64,000 nucleotides of DNA from Eleginops maclovinus (taxonomy: Eukaryota; Chordata; Actinopteri; Perciformes; Eleginopidae). Shown piece by piece: positions 51,827-64,000 of the stretch; within the stretch, counting starts at the first letter, position 1, and every line of letters starts with the position of its first letter. Below the pieces are notes generated by a model. That model had not been told where the DNA came from and ran no database searches. It saw only the letters and a list, made by a program, of their open reading frames with translations. Location: positions 3,431,546 to 3,495,545 of the forward strand of contig NC_086360.1 of the NCBI RefSeq assembly GCF_036324505.1, written 5' to 3'. Both the position numbers and the translations under genes were made by a program.

Positions 51827-52237
51827 GGGTGAACTCATTAGTCTCACTTGCAGCTGAACGAAGCTCCCTTCATCCATGTGGAGGATGAAAATACAGCGGC
51901 AAGCTTTGGAACAAACTACCCTCCCTTCGGTCCAAACAGGAAATGTCGTAGTTTCTCGCAACAACGGTTTCAGCATCTGTTGGTCAAAAAATAGAATAAT
52001 AACTTGTATAAAACTCCAACAATCTTTAATGGCATTTCTTTTTTTGCAGAACTCTTATATTTTTAAAATATGATGTTTATATAAGTTGCTTGGTTTTCGC
52101 ACTCGTCTGGTAGTGTGTAGGGCTCGTGTGTACAACGGACTCCGACAAAGCTCCGACACTTTAATGACAGCGCTGTATTGACTGTGTCTCAGATTTTCGT
52201 ACTTTTAACACTGTCGTTTGTGGACTATACGAAAGAT

Positions 52238-52438
52238 ATGGTCAAACGTTATGCCTGGGGCACTTGTAAGACTGACAGTCGTTACCCAGAGAGGTTGGAG
52301 GGGGGTGTGCGTTTTTTCACCTTCCTCAAACCAAAATCAAAGCCTGACAAGTGTCGCCTTTGGATTACATTTAGTGGACGTCCTCACTCTCAGCTGAAAC
52401 CTTCAAGGATCGACCGGCACACTTTGGTGTGTTCTAAT
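52238..52438 (+). CDS. THAP-domain first exon (remnant or partial gene)
   Basis: 67 codons from an ATG to a GTGAGA donor in phase 0. MVKRYAWGTCKTDSRYPERL, the FLKPKSKPDKCRLWI block and a final HTLVCSN follow the THAP DNA-binding fold. The missing HxF of the last ligand pair would come from the next exon, as in other THAP genes. Unusual: the first zinc-binding Cys, normally at position 5, is Tyr. No following exon was found before the SINE at 52615, so this is probably a stranded exon from a transposon-related or decayed THAP gene. Confidence 0.6.
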
Positions 52439-52614
52439 GTGAGACTTTTGTCTTTAACCCTACAGTTAAGTTAAACTATTCGGTATTCTGTGATTTCAAT
52501 CTGGTTGTTGTATTGGCAGAAGATGGGTCGGCTTTTTCTGTCTGCCTTGGCCCTGGCCACAACGATTGCTGTCTCGGGCTGTGGTGTTACTTTGACACCT
52601 TTGGGTTTATGCCA

Positions 52615-52885
52615 CTGCAGTGGCTCAGTCAGTAGGGGCTTGGACTGGGAATCGTAGGGTCGCCGACTTGAAAAAATATGGAAAGTGGACTGCTACTTGG
52701 AGAGGTCCCAGTTCACCTCCTAGGCCCTGCTGTGGTGCCCTTGAGCAATGCACCGGACACTTCCAATCCCCCCTCCCCATTGCTCCCCGGGCGCTGCACA
52801 GTAGTACTAGGATGGGTTAAATGCAGAGGACCAATTTCACTGTGTGCATGTATGTGACTAATAAAGAGGCTTTCATCCTCCGATT
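52615..52885 (+). repeat. tRNA-headed SINE
   Basis: A-box-like GTGGCTCAGTCAGTAGGGGC, B-box-like GGTCGCCGACTTGAA, body GGTGCCCTTGAGCAATGCACC and tail AATGCAGAGGACCAATTTCA ... GACTAATAAAGAGGCTTTC. Plus-strand counterpart of the SINE at 8136. Confidence 0.8.
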
Positions 52886-53395
52886 CTATCTATCTAAGCT
52901 TGTGGAGGACTGTAGTTCTAGGCCTACAGACATGTTGGCGTTTTGTGTCTTACAGAGGTCCAGGGTATGGATAAGCCCGATGATGTGGGCGCAGAACCCT
53001 GCGGAGCTAACGAACGATCACCTCGTTTATTACAGCTAGCCTGCTAGAGTTGCCTATTATGGTTATGATACGCTAGCATATAAGGCTATACAATGTTATA
53101 CGTGCTTTGTGCTTTTGCTTTATAATAACAACGATAATAATGAATACCTACCCAGCTTTACAGGAACAGTGTTGCTCGTTGACATCATTTGTGCCAGCCT
53201 CCGTCTGGATCGTCAGAGATGTGGCAACTCACTTTTTGGCTTGGGCTTAGCGAAAGGTAAATTGAGCCTAAATCAGGTAACAATATGCTTCAACATTTCT
53301 CCTGCTTATGTCAGTAAGCAAATAAACTAATCATTTCCCTGCATTAAATTAAACAAGTTACAACGGTTATAGAAGGCCAAAGGTGCATTGCCCCT
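52886..53395. other. Unassigned spacer
   Basis: No gene recognised. A possible acceptor TCTTACAG near 52960 is followed by a short open stretch, but without homology I do not call an exon. Confidence 0.4.
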
Positions 53396-53823
53396 TGTAA
53401 TGGAAACACATTATACTCACTTACTTACCTTATTAATATCATTGTGTGATTCTTATTTTCTAATGTTTATCTCTATTTACTGGCTTTCATTTCTTTGCTG
53501 CTCCTTTATTAAGAACATTTGTTGCAATGTTAGTTACAATGTGCACCAACAGTTTGACCTTCTACTTCTGTTGAGGACATCCTGATACGGCCTCCCTGCC
53601 TCCCTAAAACTTACTGAATGCTCCTTTCATTATCACCAAGCTTGACCCCCCGTTTTCCTCTCTGTGTTTAAATATGCAACCCAAACCCTATTCTTCGTCT
53701 TTTACTCTGCAGACAGTCTGCTCTCTGTATGACTGAATGAACTTTCTTGCAAGAAATAACATACCTAAAAGACAGCTGAATGGTTTGATTGTTTATCCAT
53801 GTTAGATACATAAATTGCCACCA
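53396..53823 (+). repeat. ERV-2 left LTR
   Basis: 428 bp, TG...CA. Contains AAATATGCAACCCAAACCCT and GCAAGAAATAACATACC. Paired with the LTR at 56103. Confidence 0.85.
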
Positions 53824-54085
53824 ATTGGTGTCAGAAGTGGGATCCTCTGAGTGATTTCGTCCACCACAGAGGGACCATCAGAGACTCGCGATCCTGAACT
53901 ACAAAACAGTTCAGTCTCTTTATTTATTGACGCAGATAATTCAGTTACTTACATCTCTTTGGCAAAAACAGACATATGTCAGTGGTGAGGCTTAGGATAA
54001 TTTGTTAAGACAATACAGCGTTTCTATAAAGGCCTATAGGACAGAATTTTCCTCAGTAATCGGTGGAGCCACATCTGTAGAAATA

Positions 54086-54088
<3 letters not shown>

Positions 54089-54171
<83 letters not shown>
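54089..54171 (+). repeat. (CA)n microsatellite
   Basis: About 41 uninterrupted CA units inside the ERV-2 interior. Confidence 0.98.
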
Positions 54172-54173
<2 letters not shown>

Positions 54174-54569
54174 TAGATGGAAACTTTTAAATCGGAAAAG
54201 TGGAAATATGGGAATTGTTTTTTGGAGCAGATATTGATCCATAGTCTCAATATCATTAGTTGATCCTAAATCACAAAATAGTAATATGACCAACACAATT
54301 AAGAGTTTCTTTTGACTAATAGTATTTAGGTGTGTATGTTCATATGTGTATGTTTGTATATGTATTTGTAAATTGAAGCTAATTACAGGAAGTGCCCTCC
54401 TGCAAGGACCTTATGATTTGATGTTTGGTCCTGCTGACTTGTTTTGCCATTCTAAATTACAAGTTTCTACAATATGAAAAAGTGACTCATGGATTAGACA
54501 ATTCATCAAAAAGGGGAATATTAGGGTTGTAAAACTAATAATTTAGGCCAAGAGAAATAATTTGATCAC

Positions 54570-55099
54570 CTGAAAATGGATTTCATTGAACTAATGCTCA
54601 ACGAAATAAAAAAATATTGCGTAGTCATTGTTGGTAGGTTTACTAATTGGATCAAAGTTCTACCCACATTTAATGCACTGAGCAAAGACATTATTTCTTC
54701 ATAATAAATACTAACTTATCACCCACTTAAGGATAAAATTACACATTGAAAAATACATAATTAAATAATTAATTAATGAATCAAGCTCTCAATCTTAGTC
54801 CATTTAAAATCCTTTTTGGTAAACTACTGGCATTGTTCCTGCCAAAAGATGAATGCTTTGTTGTTGTTGGTGTTACGTTGTTGTCTTCTGCTCTCTCTGA
54901 TGTCGACAAGCAGGTCAATGAGGCCTTACCAAACCAGCTTAGAGGTCCATGTCCTCAGACCTGGGGAGTGGTGAAGGACCGAGGGAGAAAGAGCTGGAGA
55001 TCCAAACAGTTCCAAGACTGGAGGACCAAAGAGCGCGAGGTGAAGGCATCACTCCGCACCAGCAGCAGCACACCAGGCTCCAAAAGAATGCATCTGTAA
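54570..55099 (+). pseudogene. ERV-2 integrase remnant
   Basis: The frame near 54578-54690 reads MDFIELMLNEIKKYCVVIVG, as in the catalytic core of retroviral/gypsy integrases. The ORF 54776-55099 begins with LNLSPFKILFGK, the conserved end of the core, and goes on to VVKDRGRKSWRSKQF, a chromatin-binding-tail-like segment. Several gaps and shifts; not functional. Confidence 0.65.
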
Positions 55100-56102
55100 G
55101 CTACCAGTGTTTGAATCATAACCTAACCCTAAACACCCAGGGAATTGGGTCGGAGGGAGCGCCCTCCAAGCCTTGGAACCTAACAACTGAAAGGGTGTGA
55201 AGGAGGTGGTTTTGGTGGAAAACACTGCGTTAGTCCGGCAGGATGACGCCAACGTAAAGACATGGACCAAAACCATATAATCCTTTCAAATAGCCAGGTT
55301 AATGTGGTCTCACAGACACTATGTGTGTCATAGCTCTAGCAGCATTCATCTATTACCTTTTTATTCTTAGGGTTTATGTATGTACCAACAGATGAACAAG
55401 AAATGACTACTCAAACAATGATTCCATCATCAAAACCAGAGACGCTGAAACTGTCTGCGGAGGCTATGGCAGACAACACCCCAAAGAGAATGAAGTGAAA
55501 TAAGCACTCCTCTCCACCAGTAGCATGCCAAGCTCCAACTAAGTGACACAGGGCATTTCTCTGTGTCACCCACGAGGGATGGAAGAGCCGGAGAACGACC
55601 TGCCCCACAATCCACCAAAAGCAGCCCACTAAAGAAAGGCTGCATAATCACTCCACCAATCATATGTTTTCTACTACCAGTAATGTTTTCCCCTCACACA
55701 TGACACACAAATGTTGCCTTTCCCAATCAAGAGATAACCATGACCCACTCGCTAACATCACCCTTACTGATGCAATTGATAACCTCTGGTAACGAACTGT
55801 GATCCGTGGTGTTGTTGTTTTAATCCAGACACACCTATTCTGATTCCAAAATATCCTGTTCAACTCAGCTGACTCCTGACTGTAACCCCCCCTGATGGCT
55901 CCTCTGATGAGGAGTTTCCTGTGTAAATAATCACTTTATTCTTTCAGCTTGCTGAAACAACAACAATTTCTATGTTCTACAAAAACAGCTAAATGCTTTC
56001 TCATATTTTACATAATGATAACTCAGATGAAATGTATTCATGATCTGGTGAAATATTTAGATTTTTACTTATGTGATCAGTAGATGATCAAAAGAGTGGA
56101 AT

Positions 56103-56550
56103 TGTAATGGAAACATATTATACTCACTTACTTACTTTATTAATATCATTGTGTGATTCTTATTTTTTGTAATGTTTATTTCTATTTATTGGCTTTCACT
56201 TCTTTGCTAAGCTTGGGGAAATTCGTTATTAAGAATATTTTTTGCAATGTTGTTATTTACACTCTGTGTGCACCAACAGTTTGACCTTCTACTTCTGTTG
56301 AGGACATCCTGATACGGCCTCCCTGCCTCCCTAAAACTTACTGAATGCTCCTTTCATTATCACCAAGCTTGACCCCCCGTTCTCCTCTCTGTGTTTAAAT
56401 ATGCAACCCAAACCCTATTCTTCGTCTTTCACTCTGCAGACAGTCTGCTCTCTGTATGACTGACTGAACTTTCTTGCAAGAAATAAAATACCTAAAACAC
56501 AGCTGAATGGTTTGATTGTTTATCCACATTTGATACATAAATTGCCACCA
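56103..56550 (+). repeat. ERV-2 right LTR
   Basis: 448 bp; includes an extra segment around AAGCTTGGGGAAATTCG that is absent from the left LTR. Confidence 0.85.
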
Positions 56551-56982
56551 CAATTTGGTTTCGTTCTCAGGACACATGCTCTTTGCTAACTTGATGCAAG
56601 GTAGATTTTCTCTTATATTGCTGTACAGCAATATAATATTTACATTCATCCACAGCTGTGTGTTTTGTGTGTTATGCTCTAATGTCCTGAGATATCGGAT
56701 CCACAGCAAAAGTTTGGCATCTAAGTTTCACACTATATTTCTGTAATGGAGAGGCTCTAGGTAATGTCGCTGTGTTGTTTTCTGTTTGACACGATGATCT
56801 CGCCCATTGTTTCTGCCATGTGTCTGGAAAAAGACTTAATGTACCAGCGAAATGCTTGCAGAGAGTCCCCTAGTGGCGCCCTTAAGCACACATCTTTGTT
56901 TTAACAACATTGATTAACACATTTTTTTTTTTTTTAAAGCATGGGATGTAAAACCCTCATTGAATTAAATGAACATGCCCCA

Positions 56983-57063
56983 ACCCCCCCCCCCCCCCCC
57001 CCCCCCGCAAGCTGACCAAAAAATATATATTTAAAAAAAATACAATGTATATTTTTTGGTCAG
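56983..57063. repeat. Poly-C run beside a 17-bp inverted repeat
   Basis: A C-run of about 24 nt (56983-57006) followed by GCTGACCAAAAAATATA and its inverted copy TATATTTTTTGGTCAGC around a short AT-rich loop (57011-57063). Confidence 0.8.
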
Positions 57064-57069
57064 CCTGCT

Positions 57070-57270
57070 CAAATGTGTACTTCAGTCCTGCGCAAGAGTA
57101 AAAGCACTTCGTTACTTTCCAACACTGCCCTTACAGGAGGGGCTTTTTCTGTAAGAGGTAGCGGCGGGAGGAGAAAAACGTCAAAGCGGCAGCTTAAAAA
57201 AAGTACGAGACATGTTATATATATTTTTTATATTTAGTCAAGTGTGCTCGATATATCGCCCTGCCCTAGT
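57070..57270. mobile_element. hAT MITE end fragment
   Basis: Ends with TCGATATATCGCCCTGCCCTA, whose reverse complement is close to the TAGGGCTGGGCGATAT terminus of the MITE at 29196. The other end is not visible. Confidence 0.4.
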
Positions 57271-57449
57271 TGACAGTAAGACATTTCAAGAGGTAATCCT
57301 GGTGATTGATGAGGCTCTGCAGATGGTATTGGATTAGTGAAACTTGAATATGTGTCTGGTTCAACAGACTTGTTTTAAATGATATATTAGAGATATCTCT
57401 GTACCACGGCATGTCACTGACTCTTTATCTCTCTGTCTATCTGTTTTAG

Positions 57450-59567
<2,118 letters not shown>

Positions 59568-60355
59568 GAAGAGAAGCATCCCTTGATGGTCTACATATAT
59601 TTCTTAATATGGTCTGCATATATTAGACTTCTTAATCCAATCATGTTTTTAATGTAATCTACATCGAATAAGGTTCCACAAGTATTTCAAGGTGTTGTCG
59701 TTAGGTGTGCAGTTGCTACTTTAGTGAGCATCGAGTTCAGAATGTTTGTTGCCCAACACGGTAATTCCTCCTGTGTGTAATTTTCTCTGAATCGTTTTTA
59801 ATTCACTTTTTGTTCAATTGAAATGTTTGAGTTGCTTTTTATTTAATTACATTTTTTTACTTGAAGTGATCTTGAACATATTAAGACATGTTAGGTATTA
59901 GAAGTGATAAATTACATTTGTGACATTCATGTTTTGTTTGAACAAACATTGATATAATCTGATATTATCTCATGTTCATTGTTTGACTTCATTTTGATGG
60001 CCATTAGTTTTTTCTCTGTTCTCAGTGAATGTGATTCTTGCTGCTTTAAGGCTCTGAGTTTTACAATTAGAACTTGTTTTCTATTTTCTCATTAAATGTT
60101 TTGACACAAAGACTGTTTGACTTACATTTATTATTTATTTGCTTTAGTTAGTTTTAAACTGCTTTAATATTATATAATATTTAATATATTCATCACGTTT
60201 TATAATAATAAATATTTTCATTTTATTAACACTTAAAATTTGTGATATAATGAGTAACATGTTTAAACCTGCAGCCTTCAGTTCAAGAGCTACAGTTAAA
60301 AACAGTTAGATTAACTTTACATTTAGAATTTAAATTGAATTAAATTTAAACAGTG
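59568..60355. other. Zinc-finger 3' flank
   Basis: AT-rich sequence after the zinc-finger stop, probably 3' UTR and spacer. Nothing else recognised. Confidence 0.5.
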
Positions 60356-60359
60356 TGAG

Positions 60360-60455
60360 TGTGACTTTTTCTCAGAGTGGTAACCTGAAAAACCAACTCT
60401 CTCTAAAGAGAAACTTTAAAGCTGTCCCCAGTGTGAGAAAACCTTTTCTATAAGT
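60360..60455 (+). pseudogene. Degenerate extra zinc-finger unit
   Basis: FSQSGNLKNQL followed, one frame over, by a CPQCEKTFS-like stretch (about 60366-60450). Frame and His ligands are lost. The unit is cut by the hAT MITE that starts at 60456. Confidence 0.55.
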
Positions 60456-61156
60456 CAGCAGTTCCCAACCTTTTTCGACTCAGGGCCCACTTAAGAATAC
60501 AAATGTTTTAAACAATATGGAGGCTAAATAAAGTTCTCAAATTACTTCTTATTTCATTTAGAAAAGGAGCTGCCCATCAGTAATAAACAGAAACAAGAAA
60601 CTAAAAAGTGAGGGGCTGTCTGCAGTAGGCAAATGAATAACGATTTCATTCAGGAATTGAGAAATGCATTCTTAATACATAACAATTGCACATATGTTAC
60701 ACGCATCAGATGTTGTGAGTCAAATCACACATACAATGGTGCAGAAAAAACCCAAACATCAAAACAAGCCAAAGCAAGTACATTAAATAAATAGGCCTAA
60801 AAAAAATGCTGCATTTACAGCATGTAGGTGCAGCCAGGAGCAAGAGATGGCTTCACGTCGGGCTCCCTGATCAACCTGTCGGGTGTTCTTCTCCCCATAA
60901 GGACCGCCTCACTGCACATTATCTCTTACTTATACACTTGGATAGTTTTAGCTGTGGATGTTTTTTTTTTTTTTTACCAAAACCGACCAATCAGGTCCAT
61001 CATCAATGTGGTCCCGCGGGAAAGTTCCCCCCATCAATTTCAATTTAAGTTTTGGAAAAAAAAGAAATGATAATGTTTTGCAAATTATTTGGCAGCCCAC
61101 TTGCAATGCTTTCGCGGCCCTCTAGCGGGCCGCGGACCACAGGTTGGGAACCGCTG
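60456..61156. mobile_element. hAT MITE with CAGCGGTTCCCAACCT termini
   Basis: Left CAGCAGTTCCCAACCT, right (reverse complement) CAGCGGTTCCCAACCTGTGG. Flanking octamers CTATAAGT and CTGTAAAC agree at 5 of 8, a worn target duplication. 701 bp, non-coding. Confidence 0.8.
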
Positions 61157-62002
61157 CTGTAAACATTTTGAACATTTTGAGAGTCGAGTTAGGTCCCGAG
61201 TTAGCCCTGATAGCTGGGGTGATATCTTCCACATTGAAGGCTGATCAACAGTGACTTTTTACATTACATTTAACTAACACTTTTATCCAAAGCCACTTAA
61301 GTGCACACACCTATGAAGAAACTAACTCAGTCCTGCAGGAACCTTTTCTGTCTATAAGCCATATTTCCCTGGGGAAATAATTCAGAAGTATCAGAAATGC
61401 AGAGATCTGAACAGCTTACACTCATGGGAACGTGCAAAACTGCACCAGGCATTTCTTCTCATAACATCTGTCATGTCCTCTGCAACAGTCCCAACGATGT
61501 TTGGTCTTGATCACTAACCTTATTTTAAAATATGGTCTGGAAACAGCTGCATCTCCCCTCAGGAGATCAAGAATGCAAGGTTTTAGGTTTGAGCGATTTC
61601 CTAGATTAGTTATTTCATGTAAATTAACTACATTTATTTTTCTGTTTCAGTGAAAAGTTATATTAAGGGGTCTTGCATTGTTATTCATACAAATATGGAT
61701 ACGTAAGAACGTTTTATTTTCCCCACCTTGGACAAAAAACTCACCATTGAGCCAGCATGAATGTAAAGAAACACATTTTATTTTAAAATAGTACAACAGT
61801 TATAATACAATGAGAACAGTTGGCATTTGGTCTTGATGAATATGATGCAGTTTGACCGTGAAACCCTCTCCTTGAAAAGATCAATCATTTAGTTATATTT
61901 AGAGAACTCACTTGTCATTTCAAAAACAACATAATCATTTTAAGAATGCTATAAAACATAGTCCACAAAGCACAGTTTTGTACAACTGCTTCATTACTAG
62001 TT
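61157..62002. other. Spacer downstream of IMP4
   Basis: Contains CACTTTTATCCAAAGCCACTT (61278-61300), a widespread fish repeat motif, and the 3' flank of IMP4. Nothing else recognised. Confidence 0.5.
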
Positions 62003-62115
62003 TTATTGCACACTGAGGAACCTCCTCTTCTTGGCTGTGTGTGTGTACGCATGGTGACGCCATTCCACATCCGCCGTACTCTCGTTCTCCAGGGTGCCCA
62101 GTTTGATCATGTACA
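62003..62115 (-). CDS. imp4: IMP4 terminal coding exon
   Basis: 113 bp including the stop; LYMIKLGTLENESTADVEWR then HHAYTHTAKKRRFLSVQ. Acceptor TTGTGCAG. Confidence 0.95.
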
Positions 62116-63242
62116 CTGCACAAAAGAGAAGGGGTTAACATATGCCACAACTTGCTAAAATTATTAAAGGTTTTAAACTTTCGATAATATGTTAAACTAC
62201 AAGGCAAACTATGAACATAAGTCAAATACTAAGTCAATATTTCATAATGTTTACCAAGCCGGGGGGTGTTTTCTATTCAAGATGATCGAATGGCGATATG
62301 CACACAAGTACCGCATGTAGTTTTATGGATTCAAATACTGTCCTACCATCATACTAATTGGGACTCATTAATTAAAGCAAGTGTACAGGAGGGTGATGGG
62401 GGGTGCAATCAACCATTCCCTTTCACTTTTTTAGTTTTAATTAATTTAATTTGACCAATTTTATCCAGCCCACATGAACAATCAATAAGTAGCTTTAAGT
62501 ATATAGATGCCGCTCTTTGTAGTCTTTCTATGGGAGTTGTAGTTTCACCACAGAGAATGCACATCAATAACGGGTTGGCGCATCATAAACACGTTGCTCA
62601 GTGTAAGTGCAATCACTTCTCTTATTTCCTGATGTATTCTCCTCACCCTTTTCCTCAACCACATTTTGTTTTTCATTGAGGTCGAGGAGAAGTGGTTAGG
62701 AGAAGACAAGATTTCTTTTCGTATTTGACTGCATGTGTGCTCCTGCTCCCATTCTGGGCGCAGCTAAGCTAATCCATCGACACATACTCTACTTACGTTT
62801 CATTTCAAACCTGGGTCCGACTTCCGTCAGCTCAACGTTCCTGTGGTCTGTTTTCTTGTAGGTGTGATGTCTGTAATAAAATAAAAAGAACAAGGTTTAA
62901 CTCTTAGCACTGTTTACATTGATTAATGTTTACTTCTTTGTATTATTATACTGTATTTATCTTTATTGAACTAGGACCAAAAAATGGAAGAGAGAGAGTA
63001 TTACATTGGCTCTCTAACACCTATTTTATTTCTTCTTGCATTTTTTTCTATATCCTAATCAATTGTATGTTGCACTGTAGGAGGAACTTGATACATAAAA
63101 TGTTCATTGCCAAATTTAGCTACTGTAAACGACTATTTCACACTGACCTGAAAGAGATGAAGTCCTCTTGGTTGGAGAATGTGATGACCCGCCTACTGTC
63201 CTCCTTTGGCACCGGAAAGAGATACTTGAGGATGTTTGATAC
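62003..63242 (-). CDS. imp4: IMP4, U3 snoRNP protein (last three coding exons)
   Basis: Exons 63242-63148, 62870-62797 and 62115-62003 join in frame for 94 codons to a TAA stop (62003-62005). Visible blocks are NILKYLFPVPKEDSRRVITF, SNQEDFISFRHHTYKKTDHR, NVELTEVGPRFEMKLYMIKL and ATADVEWRHHAYTHTAKKRR-like text (here STADVEWRHHAYTHTAKKRR), the C-terminal half of the Brix domain. Known: IMP4 works with MPP10 and IMP3 in the small-subunit processome in the nucleolus, guiding U3 pairing with pre-rRNA. The 5' exons lie beyond 64000. Splice sites are all AG/GT. The AATAAA overlapping the stop codon is probably not the one used. Confidence 0.95.
62797..62870 (-). CDS. imp4: IMP4 coding exon (second from last)
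   Basis: 74 bp; HHTYKKTDHRNVELTEVGPR then FEMK, acceptor TTACAG, donor GTAAGT splitting Leu. Confidence 0.94.
63148..63242 (-). CDS. imp4: IMP4 coding exon (third from last)
   Basis: 95 bp; acceptor CACGCAG, begins VSNILKYLFPVPKEDSRRVI, donor GTCAGT splitting Arg. Confidence 0.93.
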
Positions 63243-63284
63243 CTGCGTGAGCACAACTCATTAGCTACTCCCAAAAAACCGACA

Positions 63285-63440
63285 GGATGGGGAGTAACAG
63301 ATTACATGGAGCTGGAGTACATAATCCGGATACAAAATAAAAGAAGGTACCTGTATTCCCTTACAGTTACATAAAAAAGATGTAATCAGATTACTGTTAA
63401 CTTTTCAAAAATCTGGGATTTCGAGCAGGATTACAGCGTA
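63285..63440. repeat. Fish AGTAACAGATTAC-type repeat fragment
   Basis: GGGGAGTAACAGATTACATG ... GATGTAATCAGATTACTGTT and GGATTACAGCGTAACT are familiar pieces of a widespread teleost non-coding repeat. Class uncertain. Confidence 0.4.
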
Positions 63441-63937
63441 ACTAAAACCTAAAAAGAGCATACAGTGTGTGTTGTAAAATCAGATGTTCTCTCTCCTCTG
63501 TCAGCTGTTCTGTTCTGTAGGTTAATACTTTAAGAGTGAATCTATACGCCTACTGCCTGAATCTGCTTTATGGTTTCACTTTATTTGGTTCATTTGTTCT
63601 GTTTTTAATTCAGCAGGTGAACCAAAGTAAAAAAACATCTTATTGATATTTATTTCCTCTAGTATTTATCTGCATTGCATTTGATAAGCATAAATCATTC
63701 ATCTGTATTAATTGTATTATTTATTACTACAATACAAAGTACTTTATTTTACTTACAATATTTGATTTTACATTCTCTTGTCGATCTTATTCTCTTTACA
63801 TGCTTATAGACTCCTGCATTTACTTGGTCACTGACAACATTCTCCTCACCAAAAGTGGCATTGAAGAGTCCTGCGCTTGAGCCGAAAATATTGTATTTAT
63901 TTATTTTTTACTTTATCTATTTTTTTTCTTACACATA

Positions 63938-64000
63938 CAGCTCCGAAAAAATGAAGAGACCACTCCACACGTTTCTTAAATCTTTATCTCTACATGTATG
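63938..64000 (-). mobile_element. Tc1-derived MITE, copy 3 (cut by window edge)
   Basis: TA then CAGCTCCGAAAAAATGAAGA ... TCTACATGTATG, the reverse complement of the right half of the copy at 5441. Confidence 0.7.

Larger units (their letters stand above)
53396..56550 (+). mobile_element. ERV-2 / LTR retrotransposon with both LTRs
   Basis: Left LTR 53396-53823 and right LTR 56103-56550 are collinear (TGTAATGGAAACA ... ATAAATTGCCACCA) and mostly identical, apart from scattered substitutions and an insertion of about 20 bp in the right copy. The primer-binding site TGGTGTCAGAAGTGGGAT (53826-53843) fits tRNA-Leu. A purine-rich AAAAGAGTGGAAT precedes the right LTR. The interior is only 2.28 kb and heavily decayed. 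No short target duplication is evident at the outer ends. Confidence 0.85.

Noticed and set aside
52615..52690. Possible tRNA gene
   Set aside because: A- and B-box-like motifs are present but no cloverleaf forms, and the sequence continues into a SINE body and tail.
54002..54190. Thr/His repeat ORF
   Set aside because: Translation of the CA microsatellite.

Overview
The window is nuclear DNA of a ray-finned (teleost) fish. The evidence is split vertebrate genes with GT/AG introns, a teleost-type mix of transposons (Tc1/mariner with long inverted repeats, several hAT families and their MITEs, L1-Tx1 LINEs, tRNA-headed SINEs, LTR retroelements), CA and GGA microsatellites, and the usual fish LINE 3' tails.

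Host genes. Two conserved genes lie on the minus strand. ZFR (zinc-finger RNA-binding protein) runs from its start codon at 26736 down to 788; 17 coding exons join in one frame for 946 codons, and the last exons lie beyond the left edge. IMP4 (U3 snoRNP / SSU-processome protein) has its last three coding exons at 63242-62003; its 5' part lies beyond the right edge. Minor plus-strand host-type sequence is a THAP-domain first exon (52238-52438) and a C2H2 zinc-finger exon (57450-59567) split by a Tc1 transposon.

Layout. 1-26.7 kb: ZFR, with introns carrying a TA-flanked element (2105-2909), a Tc1-like MITE (5441), a tRNA-headed SINE (8136), a 33-bp minisatellite (9331), a perfect hairpin (9202-9254), an intron-containing hAT transposon (13.2-16.3 kb) and a decayed Tc1 (22.9-24.5 kb). 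The intron between ZFR exons 8 and 9 also holds two versions of one segment (11.01-12.74 and 16.31-18.37 kb). One is riddled with small differences and lacks the hAT copy, which suggests a mis-assembled second haplotype. 26.7-62 kb: a gene-poor transposon graveyard. It contains a TTF-finger hAT with perfect target duplications (27572), two related LTRs each carrying a different hAT MITE (28.9-34.8 kb), a Tc1 copy (31.9 kb), and a broken retroviral gag/pol/env series in order (35.0, 46.9, 50.65 kb). Two L1-Tx1 LINEs in tandem (36-46.9 kb), a Tc1 (48 kb) and a hAT fragment (49.5 kb) interrupt that series. A second LTR element with both LTRs lies at 53.4-56.55 kb. 57-61 kb: zinc-finger relics pierced by a Tc1 and by a hAT MITE. 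62-64 kb: IMP4.

The two host genes serve RNA metabolism (ZFR: dsRNA binding and splicing; IMP4: pre-rRNA processing) but nothing in the sequence shows them acting together. I see no clearly new functional system. The most unusual items are the likely haplotype duplication, the tandem LINEs abutting TTC/TCC repeats, the zinc-finger exon split exactly at a linker TA, and the intron-bearing hAT family with TTTAAGAC subterminal repeats.
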